Below, piece after piece: positions 42,688 to 54,837 of a DNA stretch of 64,000 nucleotides (position 1 is its first letter; each line of letters begins with the position of its first letter). Under the pieces are notes generated by a model. It had not been told where the DNA came from and made no database searches. It was given only the letters and a program-made list of their open reading frames with translations. Source of the stretch: Saccharina japonica. Taxonomy: Eukaryota; Sar; Phaeophyceae; Laminariales; Laminariaceae. The DNA lies in the NCBI GenBank assembly GCA_008828725.1, contig MEHQ01002721.1, positions 174,260 to 238,259 of the forward strand. The letters are read 5' to 3'. The translations under genes were made by a program, and so were the position numbers.

Positions 42688-44235
42688 GAGACGGGGGACG
42701 GGGGACGGGAACGAACACAGCCTGTCGGGGACGGAGCGTATTTTCACCTATTAGTCTACGTAGGGGTGCCGCTATATTTTTGTTTCTGGAGCGCCTTCCT
42801 GGCTTGGGGAGCGTCTACTGTATAGTAATTTTGTAAGTCACCCAAAATCTGACAAAAGGGTACTTAAGTTTTTTGTTGTCTGCGGCTCATCACTTGATAG
42901 CAACGCCTGCGACTTTTGTACGAACCTCCTCCTCCTCCTCCTCTCGCCCGACTGTTTTTTTCGCTTCCGAGAACATGGGTGAAGGCGCACTCCGACGAAT
43001 GAAAAAAAAAAGTATACGAAGCCTACAGCAGTACAGTAGGTATAAAAACGCGAACGAAAATGTAAAAAACTAAAGGCATTTCAACGATACTGGGTAATAA
43101 CCGGGTAATTACCTGTGGGTAATTATCGGGTAATTACCGATGGGTAATTATCGGGTATTTGCCGGGCAATTACTTAGTTGAGGAGTATGCTATTATTAAT
43201 GTAGTCAGTAATAGTCAGTCAGATTCGTTTTTGGCCGATAAGTGCTACGTACGTATCCATATCGTAGCAATGCGTCTCGTAGAAGTGCCGTTGCCTGCAA
43301 GGGGTACTGCAGTAGACACTGCAGATACGCGCGGGAAGACCACGGAACAAGCACAAGTTTTTTTTTGTTTTTTGTTGCCCGATAAACAAATTCAGCCCAC
43401 TCTGGACGGAAATGTAATGTTTGTTGTACGTGGACGGCCGTTACATTCTCTTCGAAAAGGGGTGGTGTCGCATGATACTGTCGTATGACACTGTTAGCTG
43501 TATACGAAGTACTTACCTGGTACGTTGTTTTTGTGTTGGGTGGATCGCTATGTAGGCGATTATGTTTCGTTGTGTGGGGATGTGTCGCTATTTTTGTAGT
43601 TGTTGGGAGTTACCGCTAGACTATTCGTTTAGCTGTGGGATGCCCGCTATATAGTATGTCGCTATTTCTCCGTGAAAGGGGGATGCGTCGCCCCGCTGGT
43701 GCATATGACCAAAAAAAGACACCGGCGGATTTCATACCCTCGAAACCCCCACACACCCCTCAAGTATGGGTTCTTGCCAGCAAGGAAAACGCCTGCTCCG
43801 AGATAGTCTGAAACGTTCTCGAGGCACCGATAAACCGGGAGCGTAGTCGAGTGTATAGGATATATATATAGAATGTAGCGTTCACCGCTTAGTGTGATCT
43901 GCTAACATTTATCCTTAAGCTTCCCTCCCCTGAAAAAAGGCAAAACCCTCAGTTTCTTACTTGGTTGTTTATTGCTCGCGGGCCGGTACTGGCTCTGTAA
44001 TATACCTCTGGTACGTGATACACACAAGGAAGGCGTTTAGCTTCTCCTTTTTTTTTTTTTTTTTTCGGGCTGTCGCTGCCGTGGTGGTTGCGGCGCCCCC
44101 CCCCCCCATGTAAGCCGGAACGGCGCCGAGCCGCGAAGATATAGCGTAACGACTGTAACATAGTGCCAGACGATTGAAAACAAAATCGGAGGGCGAGTAG
44201 AGACAAGCGGGCGGGTGGGGGGGGGGGTGGTTGGG
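42688..44235. other. 3' flank of the large gene
   Basis: No gene recognised. A short GGGTAATTACC array lies at 43085-43180 (palindromic units). There is no clear polyadenylation signal to call the transcript end. Confidence 0.5.
43085..43180. repeat. GGGTAATTACC palindromic array
   Basis: About six units of GGGTAATTAYC, each nearly self-complementary. Confidence 0.85.
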
Positions 44236-44237
44236 GG

Positions 44238-44345
44238 GGGCGTACTCATTTGTTCCTTGCCTAAGCCATTTGACCATTGACCACGCATCCCTTTCGAGGC
44301 GGAGGGGGAGGGGTGTACTCGATATTCATGCATGGCCGTAGGTGG
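44238..44345 (+). repeat. R2 then R1 head
   Basis: GGGCGTACTCATTTGTTCC through TTCGAGGCGGAGG (R2), then GTGTACTCGATATTCATGC and GGCCGTA (R1 start) before GGTGGGTGGG. Confidence 0.78.
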
Positions 44346-44449
44346 GTGGGTGGGTGGGTGGGGGGTTGGGTAGGTGGGTAGGCGTGATTTGCCACCCGCG
44401 ACAAGTTTGTGCGCCGCTAGTCGTAACAACCGGACGCAAAAGGTTTTGG

Positions 44450-46555
44450 GGGGGGGGGGGGGGTGATAGCTCCTATTTTCGCGCCAGCTCGAGCGAAAGC
44501 GCCAAGTTGGTAGTCGTTGAGGGGGGCGTGTCAGCTCCTACTTTGGCACCAGTGCGAGCGACACTGCCGAGTTGGTATTCGTATGGGCTGGACGGGGGGG
44601 TGTGATGTATCCCGCTTTGCGCCAAATCGCGAGGATGATGCGCGGAGGTTGGTATTGACAAGGGTCTGGGAAGGGAGGGGTGATGATAGCCTGCTTATTT
44701 GCTGCCAGCGCGAGCCGAACTGCGCGAGTTGTCCGTAATTAGTAAGGATGTTGTATTTAGGCAGTGAGGTGGGGGGTCTGTACTCAATGTCGTGCACGGC
44801 CAGTAGTCGTATGAACATCATACTAGATTGTTTCACAGGGGGGATGATATCTGCTGTGTCTTTCGGCCACGGCGAAGAAGATAACGCAAATATGGGTACT
44901 CAAACTAGACGGTGATAATCGTTATGGGGGGAGGGTGGTAGCATCCTAACTGGCGAGCCACCACAGCCGATACCCCGCCAAGTTGGATATTTGGTAGTTA
45001 GCGGGAGGGTGAGACTTCACTTTCCGCCACAGGAGCGTACTCGCCTGCGAAGTTGGAATCGGAGTTGGGTGCAGGGCGGTGGATGACACGAGCCTCGCAT
45101 CTTACGCCAGGCAATCGCGAAGCGGAATACCTGGTAGGGTTGGCATTCATAAGGTTCGAGTAGAGGGGGGATTGGAGAGAATCAGCCTATCATACTCTGA
45201 GCGTGAGTCCGGCGAGCACAAGCGACAGTGTCAATTTGATAAGGGGTCAGTTGCGTACCTTCGTGGGGGGTGTACTATCCGTGCACGGCCGTAGTCCGTA
45301 TGACCCATAGACCCCTCGCATCCTACAATGCCGACGGAGGCACGCTATTAGGTTTCACCAAACCACGGGTTCGGGGGGGGTGTGATAGCTCCTACTTTGT
45401 GACAGCGCAGCGCTTAATGTTACCGGGTTGGACACGGACTGGGCTGGTATGCTCCACACCAGTAAGCAATATGTGCTGGCTGGCGTCATATTCCACCGTA
45501 CATAATGTGCCGTCGAACAGTTAAACTTTTTCGGCGAAGCGGTGACGCCCGCCCCCCCTCCGCCTTTCTGAGAGGGGGAGCGGCGCCTGACGTGCTCTGC
45601 TAAGGCAGCGTTTTTCCTCTCCGTCGTTTTGGCTTCGCTAGAGCTCAAATGTCGATCGTTATTTGATTTTTAGCCATGTGTCAACAGGTCCATAACGGCA
45701 GGGGTAAGGTTGGATCGTTAGGAAAACAACGAAAGCAGCGGATAACCGATGTGCGTACAGGAGGCGATCCACACGTGCCATATTTGCATCAGTAGGTTGA
45801 CGGTGGTTTCTCTGCATCGTAGTCACGAGGGCCGGTTCGAGTCGCTCCTTCGTCTGTTCTGGATTCGCTGTGCCTATGGATATGCGGCGTGCATTCGTGA
45901 TGGTATTCCACTATGAGTTTAAGAGGCGAGGTACTCTGTGGAACGTAACATACGTAAGATGATCATCTAGCACACTGACTTCGACTGTAACTGGCGATCC
46001 TTAGAGTACAGTAGTATGTGGCAGTACATGTACTGGACGCCAGGGCCTTCAGCCTGACAAGTAATTGGTTATCAGATACACAAGAGATTAATGAGAGCGG
46101 GCGGGAGTATATATCCCACGTTGTGTGCCAATCGCGAGCAGAAATGCCGATTAGGTATTACCGCACTAACGAGATCTCACGACGCGAGGGGGGCGGCTAG
46201 GCTCCCTACTGACGTTTGGAGGATCGTGAGATACATGAGTTGGCCCTGATTGGTAATAGTAAGGTCGGGGGGCGGTTGAACCTTTCTGGTCAGAATGATA
46301 TATGGGTTAGAGTGAGAGATAGATGCGGGCTGGGAGTGGGGTGATAGCTCTCTATTTTTGCGCCATCGTGGCTTATGCCTACCCGTTGTTTTCATCACAG
46401 GTTGTGGGAGCGGGGAAGGGTAGTTCTCTACCATACTAGTGTGCAGAGTGAGCGATACTGTCGAGGTTTGGTAATTGGGCTAAGGCTAGGGGGCTGGAGC
46501 AGCCGCTACGTTGTGCATCCCCGCACAGCAACATGCCAAGAGTTGGCATCCGTAA
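44450..46555. repeat. G-headed 60-75-bp minisatellite, degraded first copy
   Basis: Units of the form G-run, TGATAGCTCCTACTTTGCGC, CAGCGCGAGCGATACTGCCG, AGTTGGTATTAGTAAGGG. Single-base insertions and changes are spread along it relative to the matching stretch at 48575-50215 (for example the block CTGGGCTGGTATGCTCCAC here against CTGGGCCTGGTAGCTCC there). It holds R1 fragments at 44770 and 45268. Confidence 0.75.
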
Positions 46556-48550
46556 AGGGTTGGAGGGGGGGGGGGGGTTGATCGGTGCTACTTTGCGCCA
46601 GCCGCGAAGCGATTGGCAAGTGGTATTACTAAAGGGTAAGGGGGAGGTTGGGTGAATAAGCTGCACCACTACGGTTGAGCCCAGTCCCGCTCGAGATATT
46701 AGTGTGGCGAGTCGTAAGAATCAGATGTTACGGAAAGGGTTGGGGGGCGGGGCTGAGGGGGGGGGGGGGGGGGGGGGGTGATAGCTATACTTGGGCCACG
46801 GCGATAACGCCAACTGTACGTTTTCGAGGGGGTGTGATAGCTTGCTACTTTTCTGCCAGTGCGCGACAGTAATGCCGGGTTGGGTTATTAGCAAGGGCTG
46901 GGGGGGCGGCAGCGGGGGGGGCGGGTGTACTCATTTGTTGATTGCCTTAGTCATTTTGCCACTTGACTTCATCGGCGAACCCGAGGCCCTTTAGAGACGT
47001 TCCAGCACCGGGCTGCTGGGTGTACTGGTGCCATAGTCGTGGCACGGCGTAGTCATATTGACACCGTAGACCTCGGCATCCACTACATCGCGGACGGAGG
47101 CACGTTGGGTTTTCACGCAGCCAGCACGCAGCACCCGGGGGGGTGCTAGCTCGCTACCTTTGCGCGAGCGGCGGGCGATACTGTACGGAGTTATAGGGTT
47201 GAAGCAGGGGGGGGGGGGGGTGTATAAGGATTTGCGAGGGGTGATAGCTCCTACTTTGTGCCGTCGCGAGTGATACGGCCGCTTTGGTGCGTTGAGGGCA
47301 ACACGCGCAAGCCATAATAGGTCAGGGATACCACAAGATTCTTCGACGATAATATAATACATGGAAAAAAAGCTACGCGTTTAATAGATCTGCGCATCGC
47401 CAACTATACTACGTACACTGTACGAATTGGTCTAGTTAAGTCCAAATTATGGCCCCTCCCCCACTGTAGGGCAGGGGGGCGGCCCTAATACCAAGTGCTA
47501 TATGCACTTCGTACGAGCACGGGAATGGTATCGTGCTAATTGAACTTGAGGGCGGTTGTTGTGTCCTGAAGGGTAAGCTTCCGGAGAACAAGGTAGTATC
47601 ACCTGGCATTTGATTCCGTCTACAACGTACGAGCCTAGGCTCGGCTGTGGGTTTCAACGGAACGATATGTTGTATCTACGTACGTACATTATTTTATTTT
47701 ATTTTATGGTATTAATGTTTTACACCGACGATGTATCGTGCATGTTCCATCCCTACTTAAACCGAATATTTATCAATAGCTACACCCTCCAGGGAATGGA
47801 AATTTGTTCAAGGCCCCCCTTGAGTTCGTCGGTGCACACCCCGACCCGCTCCCCGCCGCCTCGTTTGTGAAATATAGTACGGGGCGACTAATAATAAACA
47901 GGCTAATAAGAAATCCAGGCTGATATTTAGAGTATACTATGAAATTCGGGAGTCGCTATCTTGAAATTAGCTTAGAAAGCACCCTCTCTCAAATAAGAAA
48001 TCCATCCTGGACCAGATTTCCTATTTCTTATCAGGTGTCCTGTATTTCCCTCCGGTATCCTCCCTTACAAAGAAACGTTTGGCCCTGATCCATGAGCGCT
48101 CCAAACTAGCGTGGACTCCGGCTGATGTTGACGTGTTGATCGGTTCCATGTACTTACGCGAAGTAGGTACAATTTGAAACGTTTTAATGGATACCACCAG
48201 TAGTGGTGGCCTGCATGCACATCAGAGCTAAGACTTCAAAATCGGAGCAATACCGGAGTACGCGCAGCTCAGAGGTTTTGTAAAAGGATAGGTACGTTTT
48301 GCAGCATAGGCCCGAACTCTGCAGTAGGCACGTGGCTTTCGCCGGTGAATAAACTCAGCAAACCGGTCTCGGAGAAGGCATGCACGCCCAACACCCGCAT
48401 TAAAGTATTATCTACGCCTTTTGAGCCATTCATAGGTACACGGCGCATTGCACCCGGGAAAAGGCTTCCTGGCCCCGCCTGATACTGGGCCTGCGCACCA
48501 TCGTACCTACAAATGGCTCAAAAGGCCAAGGTACACCTATTTCAGCTATT
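46555..48550 (+). repeat. Direct duplication, copy 1
   Basis: Nearly identical to 50215-52186 (offset 3631-3669). It includes the minisatellite end, an R2/R1 pair, an AT-rich stretch with no gene, and the first roughly 150 bp of a Mutator-like inverted repeat (48405-48548). It breaks off at CTATT followed by a G-run where copy 2 continues CTATTCAACTTCCGCG. Confidence 0.9.
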
Positions 48551-50215
48551 GGGGGGGGGGGGGGGGGGGGGGGGGGGTGATAGCCTGCTTATTTGCGCCA
48601 GCGCGAGCGATACTGCCGAGTTGGTATTAGTAAGGATGTTGTTTTAGGGTGAGGGGGGGGGTGTACTCATGTCGTGCACGGCCGTATTCGTATGACCATA
48701 TATGTTGTTTCAGGGGGGGGGTGATATCGCTTGCTTTGCCCCAGCGCAAGAGATAACGCCGAATTGGTACTACTAACGGGTTAGGGGGGGGTGGTAGCTC
48801 CTAACTTGGCGCCAGCCCTAGCGATACCGCCAAGTTGGTATTGGTGTTAGCGGGAGGGTGATGACTTCACTTTCCGCCAGCAGGAGCGATACTGCGAAGT
48901 TGGAATCGGTTGGTGGGGGGGGGTGATAGGCCCCATTTCACGCCAGCGCGAGCGATACTGCCGGGTTGGCATTCATAAGGGTTGATGGGGGGGGATGATA
49001 AATCCCACTTTGCGCCGGCACAAGCGACAGTGTCAATTTTGTAAGGGTTCGTGGGGGGTGTACTTATGCCGTGCACGGCCGTAGTCGTATGACCATAGAC
49101 CCTCGCATCCCTATAATGCCGGGACGGAGCACGTTAGGTTTTCACCAACCAGGGTTCGGGGGGGGGGGTGTGATAGCTCCTACTTTGTGACAGCGCAAGC
49201 GCTAATGCCGGGTTGGCAGGACTGGGCCTGGTAGCTCCAACCAGTACAATATGTGCTGGCTGCGTCATATTCCAGTACACTGGGCCCGAACAGTACACTG
49301 TTTCGGCGAAGCGGTGACCCCCGCCCCCCCCCCTCCCGCCTTCTGAGAGGGGGGGAGGGGGCGCCGAAGGTGCTCTGCTAGAGGCACGTTTTTTTCCACG
49401 TTTTGGCTTCGCTAGAGCTCAAAGCTACGTTGATTGTTTAGCCATGGTTCAAAGCCAAACGGATGGTAGGTTGACTTAGGAAACACGAGAAGAAGCGGAA
49501 TAACCGCATGGTGGTACAGGAGGGATCCACAGTGCCTATGCCATCAGTGGTTGAGGTGGTTTCTCCCATCGTAGTCACAGCCGTCCGTCCCTCCTTCTCT
49601 GTTCTGCTTCGCGTGCCCTATCTCGGCGTGCATTCTGATGGGTTTCCACTACATTTAAAGGCGATATTGTGGGACGTACATACGTAAATATTCAATACAC
49701 TGGCGACTCTGGCGGCTCCGTTAGCCAGTACAGTAGTACTGGCAGTACATACTGGACCAGGGCCCAGCCCTACGAGTTGGTATTGATAAGGATTGGTGAG
49801 GGGGGGGCGGGGGTTGATACCCCCCACTGTGTGCCATCGCGAGCGAAAATGCCGAGTTGGTATTGCTACGGGTTGGGGGAGGGGGGCGGTAGCTCCTACT
49901 ATGGGGATCGTGATTAATATTGCCGAGTTGGTAATAGTAAGGTCGGGGGGGGTTGATACCTTCTGCTTTGTGCCAGCGCGCGATACTGCCGAGTTGGTAT
50001 TGATGCGGGCTGGGAGTGGGGGTGATAGCTCCTATTTTTGCGCCATCGTGGCTTATGCTTCCGGTTTGGTGTTCATAAGGGTTGTGGGTAGGGGGTAGTT
50101 CCTACCTTGTGCCAGAGTGAGCGATACTGTCGAGTTGGTATTGGCTAAGGCTAGGGGGGGCGGAGAGCCCCAACGTTGTGCCACCGCAAGCGATAATGCC
50201 GAGTTGGCATCCGTA
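48551..50215. repeat. G-headed 60-75-bp minisatellite, cleaner copy
   Basis: Twenty or so units headed by G-runs with TGATAGCTCCTACTTTG and GCGAGCGATACTGCCGAGTT cores. R1 heads lie at 48655 and 49050-49155. No coding potential. Confidence 0.85.
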
Positions 50216-52186
50216 AGGGTTGGAGAGGGGGGGGGGGGGGGGGGGGTTGATCGGTGCTACTTTGCGCCAGCCGCGAAGCGATTGGCAAGTGGTATTACTA
50301 AAGGGTAAGGGGGAGGTTGGGTGAATAAGCTGCACCACTACGGTTGAGCCCAGTCCCGCTCGAGATATTAGTGTGGCGAGTCGTAAGAATCAGATGTTAC
50401 GGAAAGGGTTGGGGGGCGGGGCTGAGGGGGGGGGGGGGGGGGGGGGGTGATAGCTATACTTGGGCCACGGCGATAACGCCAACTGTACGTTTTCGAGGGG
50501 GTGTGATAGCTTGCTACTTTTCTGCCAGTGCGCGAGCAGTAATGCCGGGTTGGGTTATTAGCAAGGGCTGGGGGGGCGGCAGCGGGGGGGGCGGGTGTAC
50601 TCATTTGTTGATTGCCTTAGTCATTTGACCATTGACCACCCCTTTCGAGACGCAGCACCGGGGGGGTGTACTCATGTCGTGCACGGCCGTAGTCATATGA
50701 CCATAGACCCTCGCATCCCTACAATGCCGGGACGGAGCACGTTGGGTTTTCACCAACCAGACGCAGCACCCGGGGGGGGGTGCAGCTCCTACTTTGCGCG
50801 AGCGCGGGCGATACTACGGAGTTATTACGGGTTGGACGAGGGGGGGGGGGGTGATGAAGGATTTGCGAGGGGTGATAGCTCCTACTTTGTGCCGTCGCGA
50901 GTGATACGGCCGCTTTGGTGCGTTGAGGGCAACACGCGCAAGCCATAATAGGTCAGGGATACCACAAGATTCTTCGACGAAAATATAATACATGGAAAAA
51001 AAGCTACGCGTTTAATAGATCTGCGCATCGCCAACTATACTACGTACACTGTACGAATTGGTCTAGTTAAGTCCAAATTATGGCCCCTCCCCCACTGTAG
51101 GGCAGGGGGGCGGCCCTAATACCAAGTGCTATATGCACTTCGTACGAGCACGGGAATGGTATCGTGCTAATTGAACTTGAGGGCGGTTGTTGTGTCCTGA
51201 AGGGTAAGCTTCCGAAGAACAAGGTCGTATCACCTGGCATTTGATTCCGTCTACAACGTACGAGCCTAGGCTCGGCTGTGGGTTTCAACGGAACGATATG
51301 TTGTATCTACGTACGTACATTATTTTATTTTATTTTATGTTATTAATGTTTTACACCGACGATGTATCGTGCATGTTCCATCCCTACTTAAACCGAATAT
51401 TTATAAATAGCTACACCCTCCAGGGAATGGAAATTTGTTCAAGGCCCCCCTTGAGTTCGTCGGTGCACACCCCGACCCGCTCCCCGCCGCCTCGTTTGTG
51501 AAATATAGTACGGGGCGACTAATAATAAACAGGCTAATAAGAAATCCAGGCTGATATTTAGAGTATACTATGAAATTCGGGAGTCGCTATCTTGAAATTA
51601 GCTTAGAAAGCACCCTCTCTCAAATAAGAAATCCATCCTGGACCAGATTTCCTATTTCTTATCAGGTGTCCTGTATTTCCCTCCGGTATCCTCCCTTACA
51701 AAGAAACATTTGGCCCTGATCCATGAGCGCTCCAAACTAGCGTGGACTCCGGCTGATGTTGACGTGTTGATCGGTTCCATATACTTACGCGAAGTAGGTA
51801 CAATTTGAAACGTTTTAATGGATACCACCAGTAGTGGTGGCCTGTATGCACATCAGAGCTAAGACTTCAAAATCGGAGCAATACCGGAGTACGCGCAGCT
51901 CAGAGGTTTTGTAAAAGGATAGGTACGTTTTGCAGCATAGGCCCGAACTCTGCAGTAGGCACGTGGCTTTCGCCGGTGAATAAACTCAGCAAACCGGTCT
52001 CGGAGAAGGCATGCACGCCCAACACCCGCATTAAAGTATTATCTACGCCTTTTGAGCCATTCATAGGTACACGGCGCATTGCACCCGGGAAAAGGCTTCC
52101 TGGCCCCGCCTGATACTGGGCCTGCGCACCATCGTACCTACAAATGGCTCAAAAGGCCAAGGTACACCTATTTCAGCTATTCAACT
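50215..52186 (+). repeat. Direct duplication, copy 2
   Basis: Second copy of 46555-48550, with a short extra R2/R1 stretch near 50630-50770 that is shorter or altered in copy 1. It continues without a break into the Mutator-like element, so this is the better copy. Confidence 0.9.
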
Positions 52187-52452
52187 TCCGCGTCATCTAT
52201 TTTTGGCTTCAAGTGTACCTATAAATGGCTCGAACGATCACTTTTTGGCAACTGAAATTCTCGTTAGACAGGCGGCCACACCAGGTGCCGGGACTGTCAA
52301 CCAGCCGACCGTACTTGTCAACCAGCTGACCGTACCTGTCAACACAAACGCCCGAAAATACTACCAAACAGTACGAACGCTGGTGACGCCAGAGACAACA
52401 CAGGTCACCTGACAAACTGAGGCATGGCGGCGGTAGTAAAAGGCGTCAATAA

Positions 52453-53250
52453 AGCGCAAGGCCTGTGGACCCGGCACGAATCATACAGGCTTCGGAGTTC
52501 GTGTCTATGGGACGGCGCTTCCTGGGAATGGAGGAGGCCCTAGCGGCGAGGTGCCCCTGCTGCGAAGCGACGGATGTCAACACGCGTCACGCGCGCACAT
52601 GCCACCGAGCAGGTGCGCAGGTAAACCAGCATCAGCCGCTAGTCCACGCGCTGTCCCGCACCTTCAAGCGGTTGTCCATCCGCCATCAAGTGGAAAGCGA
52701 AGCGCCCTTCAACGCCGACAGGAACCTCCGCATGGATATAGTGACCGAGAGGGGAGGCCCCCGAGACGCTACGTCGTCAGCGTACCGCAACAAGGCGATA
52801 CCCCTCGACATCACGCATGCAGACCCCCAAGCGAGGGTCCACATGCGGACTGGCAGCGCTGATCGAGACGGGTCAGCTGCCTCCACTTCTGAAGCGCGAA
52901 AGCGCAACCACTACACTCGTGCAGGACAGGTGTCCTTCGACGAGCGCAGCCATAAACTTGTCCGCCTCGCGGTGGAAAGCTTTGGACGCCTCGTGAAGGA
53001 AGGTAGCGAGTTCGTTGACCAGCTGGCGGCGAGTATCGTCAGAGGAACGGACGGGGGGTCCTTATCAAGAAAAGGAGTCTGTAAGGAGCACCTTTTCCAG
53101 GTCATATCGGTGGCCACCGAAGTCGCGATCTCGCGCCGGGTGCACCGATACAAGCTCGCCCTGCGAGACCGCCAGGCCGCCAGGGGGAGAAGGGAGGAGG
53201 AGGGAGGACTACTTCCCATGGCGTGGGGGTGGAATGTAGATACGGAGTAG
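52453..53250 (+). pseudogene. C-terminal fragment of a non-LTR retrotransposon polyprotein (zinc knuckle and restriction-like nuclease)
   Basis: The frame opens at 52453 after a stop, without an ATG (first ATG 52507), and ends at TAG 53248-53250. It contains CPCCEATDVNTRHARTCH (52552-52605), a CCHC-type knuckle, then ALSRTFKRLSIRHQVES, LRMDIV (about 52728) and KAIPLDITHADPQA (about 52795-52830), which resemble the PD-(D/E)XK core of restriction-like endonucleases at the end of R2/NeSL-type LINE ORFs. No reverse transcriptase motifs precede it. The C-terminus is Arg-rich. It sits entirely between the inverted repeats of MULE element 1. The family call is from memory of motif layout. Confidence 0.65.
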
Positions 53251-53640
53251 GACGCACGGCGAATAGAGATATAGCAGGTACAATATTTCGGTAAAAAGTG
53301 GAAGTGCGTATTCAATTGAGTAGACGCAGGGGAGGATCATTAGTTGGATGAGATTGGCGGTATTCGACGAATTGTGTCAGCTTTTTCATTCTGGATGAAT
53401 AATGCCCTGCACAGGCAAATATATATATTTATTTTTAAATATGAGGGCAATTCATCACTACACTCTTATAGTATTATACTGGTAGTACATGAGCGTGCCC
53501 CCACCACTACTGTACCTCTGTTAAGAACTTCTGTAGGGCACCATAAGAACACGAGACAAGCTGAGCTTCACGAATAAATATAAGAACATCGTATATGTGG
53601 ATTGGTATGAAATTCAGAAGAATGGGTCGGGCGTCCAGTT
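53251..53640. other. AT-rich spacer inside MULE element 1
   Basis: No recognised feature; possibly the 3' UTR of the LINE fragment. Confidence 0.4.
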
Positions 53641-54033
53641 TGTTAGCTGACCTGTGTTGTCTCCGGCGTCACCTGCGTTCGTACTGTTTGGCAGCATTTT
53701 CGGGCGTTTGTGTTGACAGGTGCGGTCAGCTGGCTGACAGGTACGGCCGGCTGGTTGGCAGTCCCGGCATCTGGTGTGGCCGTCTGTCTATATTTCAGTT
53801 GCCAAAAAGTGATCGTTCGAGCCATTTATAGGTACACTTGAAGACAAAAATAGGTGACGTGGGAGTTGAATAGCTAAGAATGCGTGTACCTTGGCCTTTT
53901 GAGCCATTTGTAGGTACGATGGAGCGCAGGGCCAATATCAGGGGGGCCCAGGAAGCCTTTTCCCGGGTGCAATACGGCGTGTACCTATAAATGGCTCAAA
54001 AGTCGTAGGTATACCTATGTTTGGCTATTGCCC

Positions 54034-54828
54034 TTTTTTTCTTGCTTGGAATCCCGCCGCAATTTTGAAAAAACGCCCCTGTTTCTGGACGCCACCAGCC
54101 AAAGATGTGGAACACCTTCGCCTGATCCGGGAGCAGATCTGAGTACCGGTACGACTACCACACCAGTTGTTCAGCGCAGCAAGCATCACCGCTGGTCGAC
54201 CGCTGGATAGGGAACCAGCATGGCGTCTCGCCAGCCCCGAGAAGCGCCGTTTCTGGACGACCCCTCATTATACCCCGAGTATGCCTTGCTGATCCAGCGT
54301 CAACGCTTGCACCACGCCTTGAGATGCGGCTTTCACCAACACAGGTAAGAAGCACAGCGATGTTCGTGCTCAGAGGGAGAGAGACGTTGGGAATTTACCG
54401 CTGCCGGTGGGATGCCGTTCAAGGGGTACGGCGCTACGTAGGGTGGCAGGGTGGCGAGCCCAGCCTCTCGAGCCGGCTAGGTTCCCTGTCCCGTGATCTC
54501 GCCTTTTTTAATTAAAACGTAAACCATGCGGACTTCGTCGGGGCATAGGCTCTCCATACTCGCTGCTCGTATACCAGGTATATGATACTTGGAACTACGA
54601 GACACTCCGCACTCCGGTGATGATATCCTAGTGCAGCTAAACGCCAGGCTGCTGCTTGCTGTGTTGCGGTGTTACGGCGTTGTAGTTGATCGTTGAGCGT
54701 CGCACCCGAGTCTACCTTGGAGTTCCCCCGCGCTGCCTCACCTTTCTCCGGCCCTGTGCGTGTTACTCCTGTGTGCGCCTGTGATTTGATGCCGTCTTTA
54801 CGAGGCACTGCTTGTTGTTGGGTGGATA
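54034..54828. other. Unique sequence between two Mutator-like elements
   Basis: No gene or repeat recognised. Ends in the AAATAAATA target site of element 2. Confidence 0.5.
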
Positions 54829-54837
54829 AAATAAATA

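Larger units (their letters stand above)
52035..54033. mobile_element. Mutator-like (MULE) element 1 with long inverted repeats
   Basis: Arms of about 380 bp: left 52035-52420, right 53640-54033 inverted. Both contain TTTTGAGCCATTYATAGGTA, GCACCCGGGAAAAGGCTTCC, GGCTTCAAGTGTACCTATAA or its complement, and the CAACCAGCYGACCGTACCTG block. The right end is GGCTATTGCCC, like the proven ends of element 2 (54838-56468); the left end is diverged, so its target duplication is not seen. The interior carries a truncated non-LTR retrotransposon ORF rather than a transposase, so the element is non-autonomous or has captured foreign DNA. Confidence 0.75.

Noticed and set aside
47436-47657. Short minus-strand frame conserved in both duplication copies (also 51067-51288)
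   Set aside because: Its conservation is explained by the nearly identical duplication; no domain or coding bias is visible.
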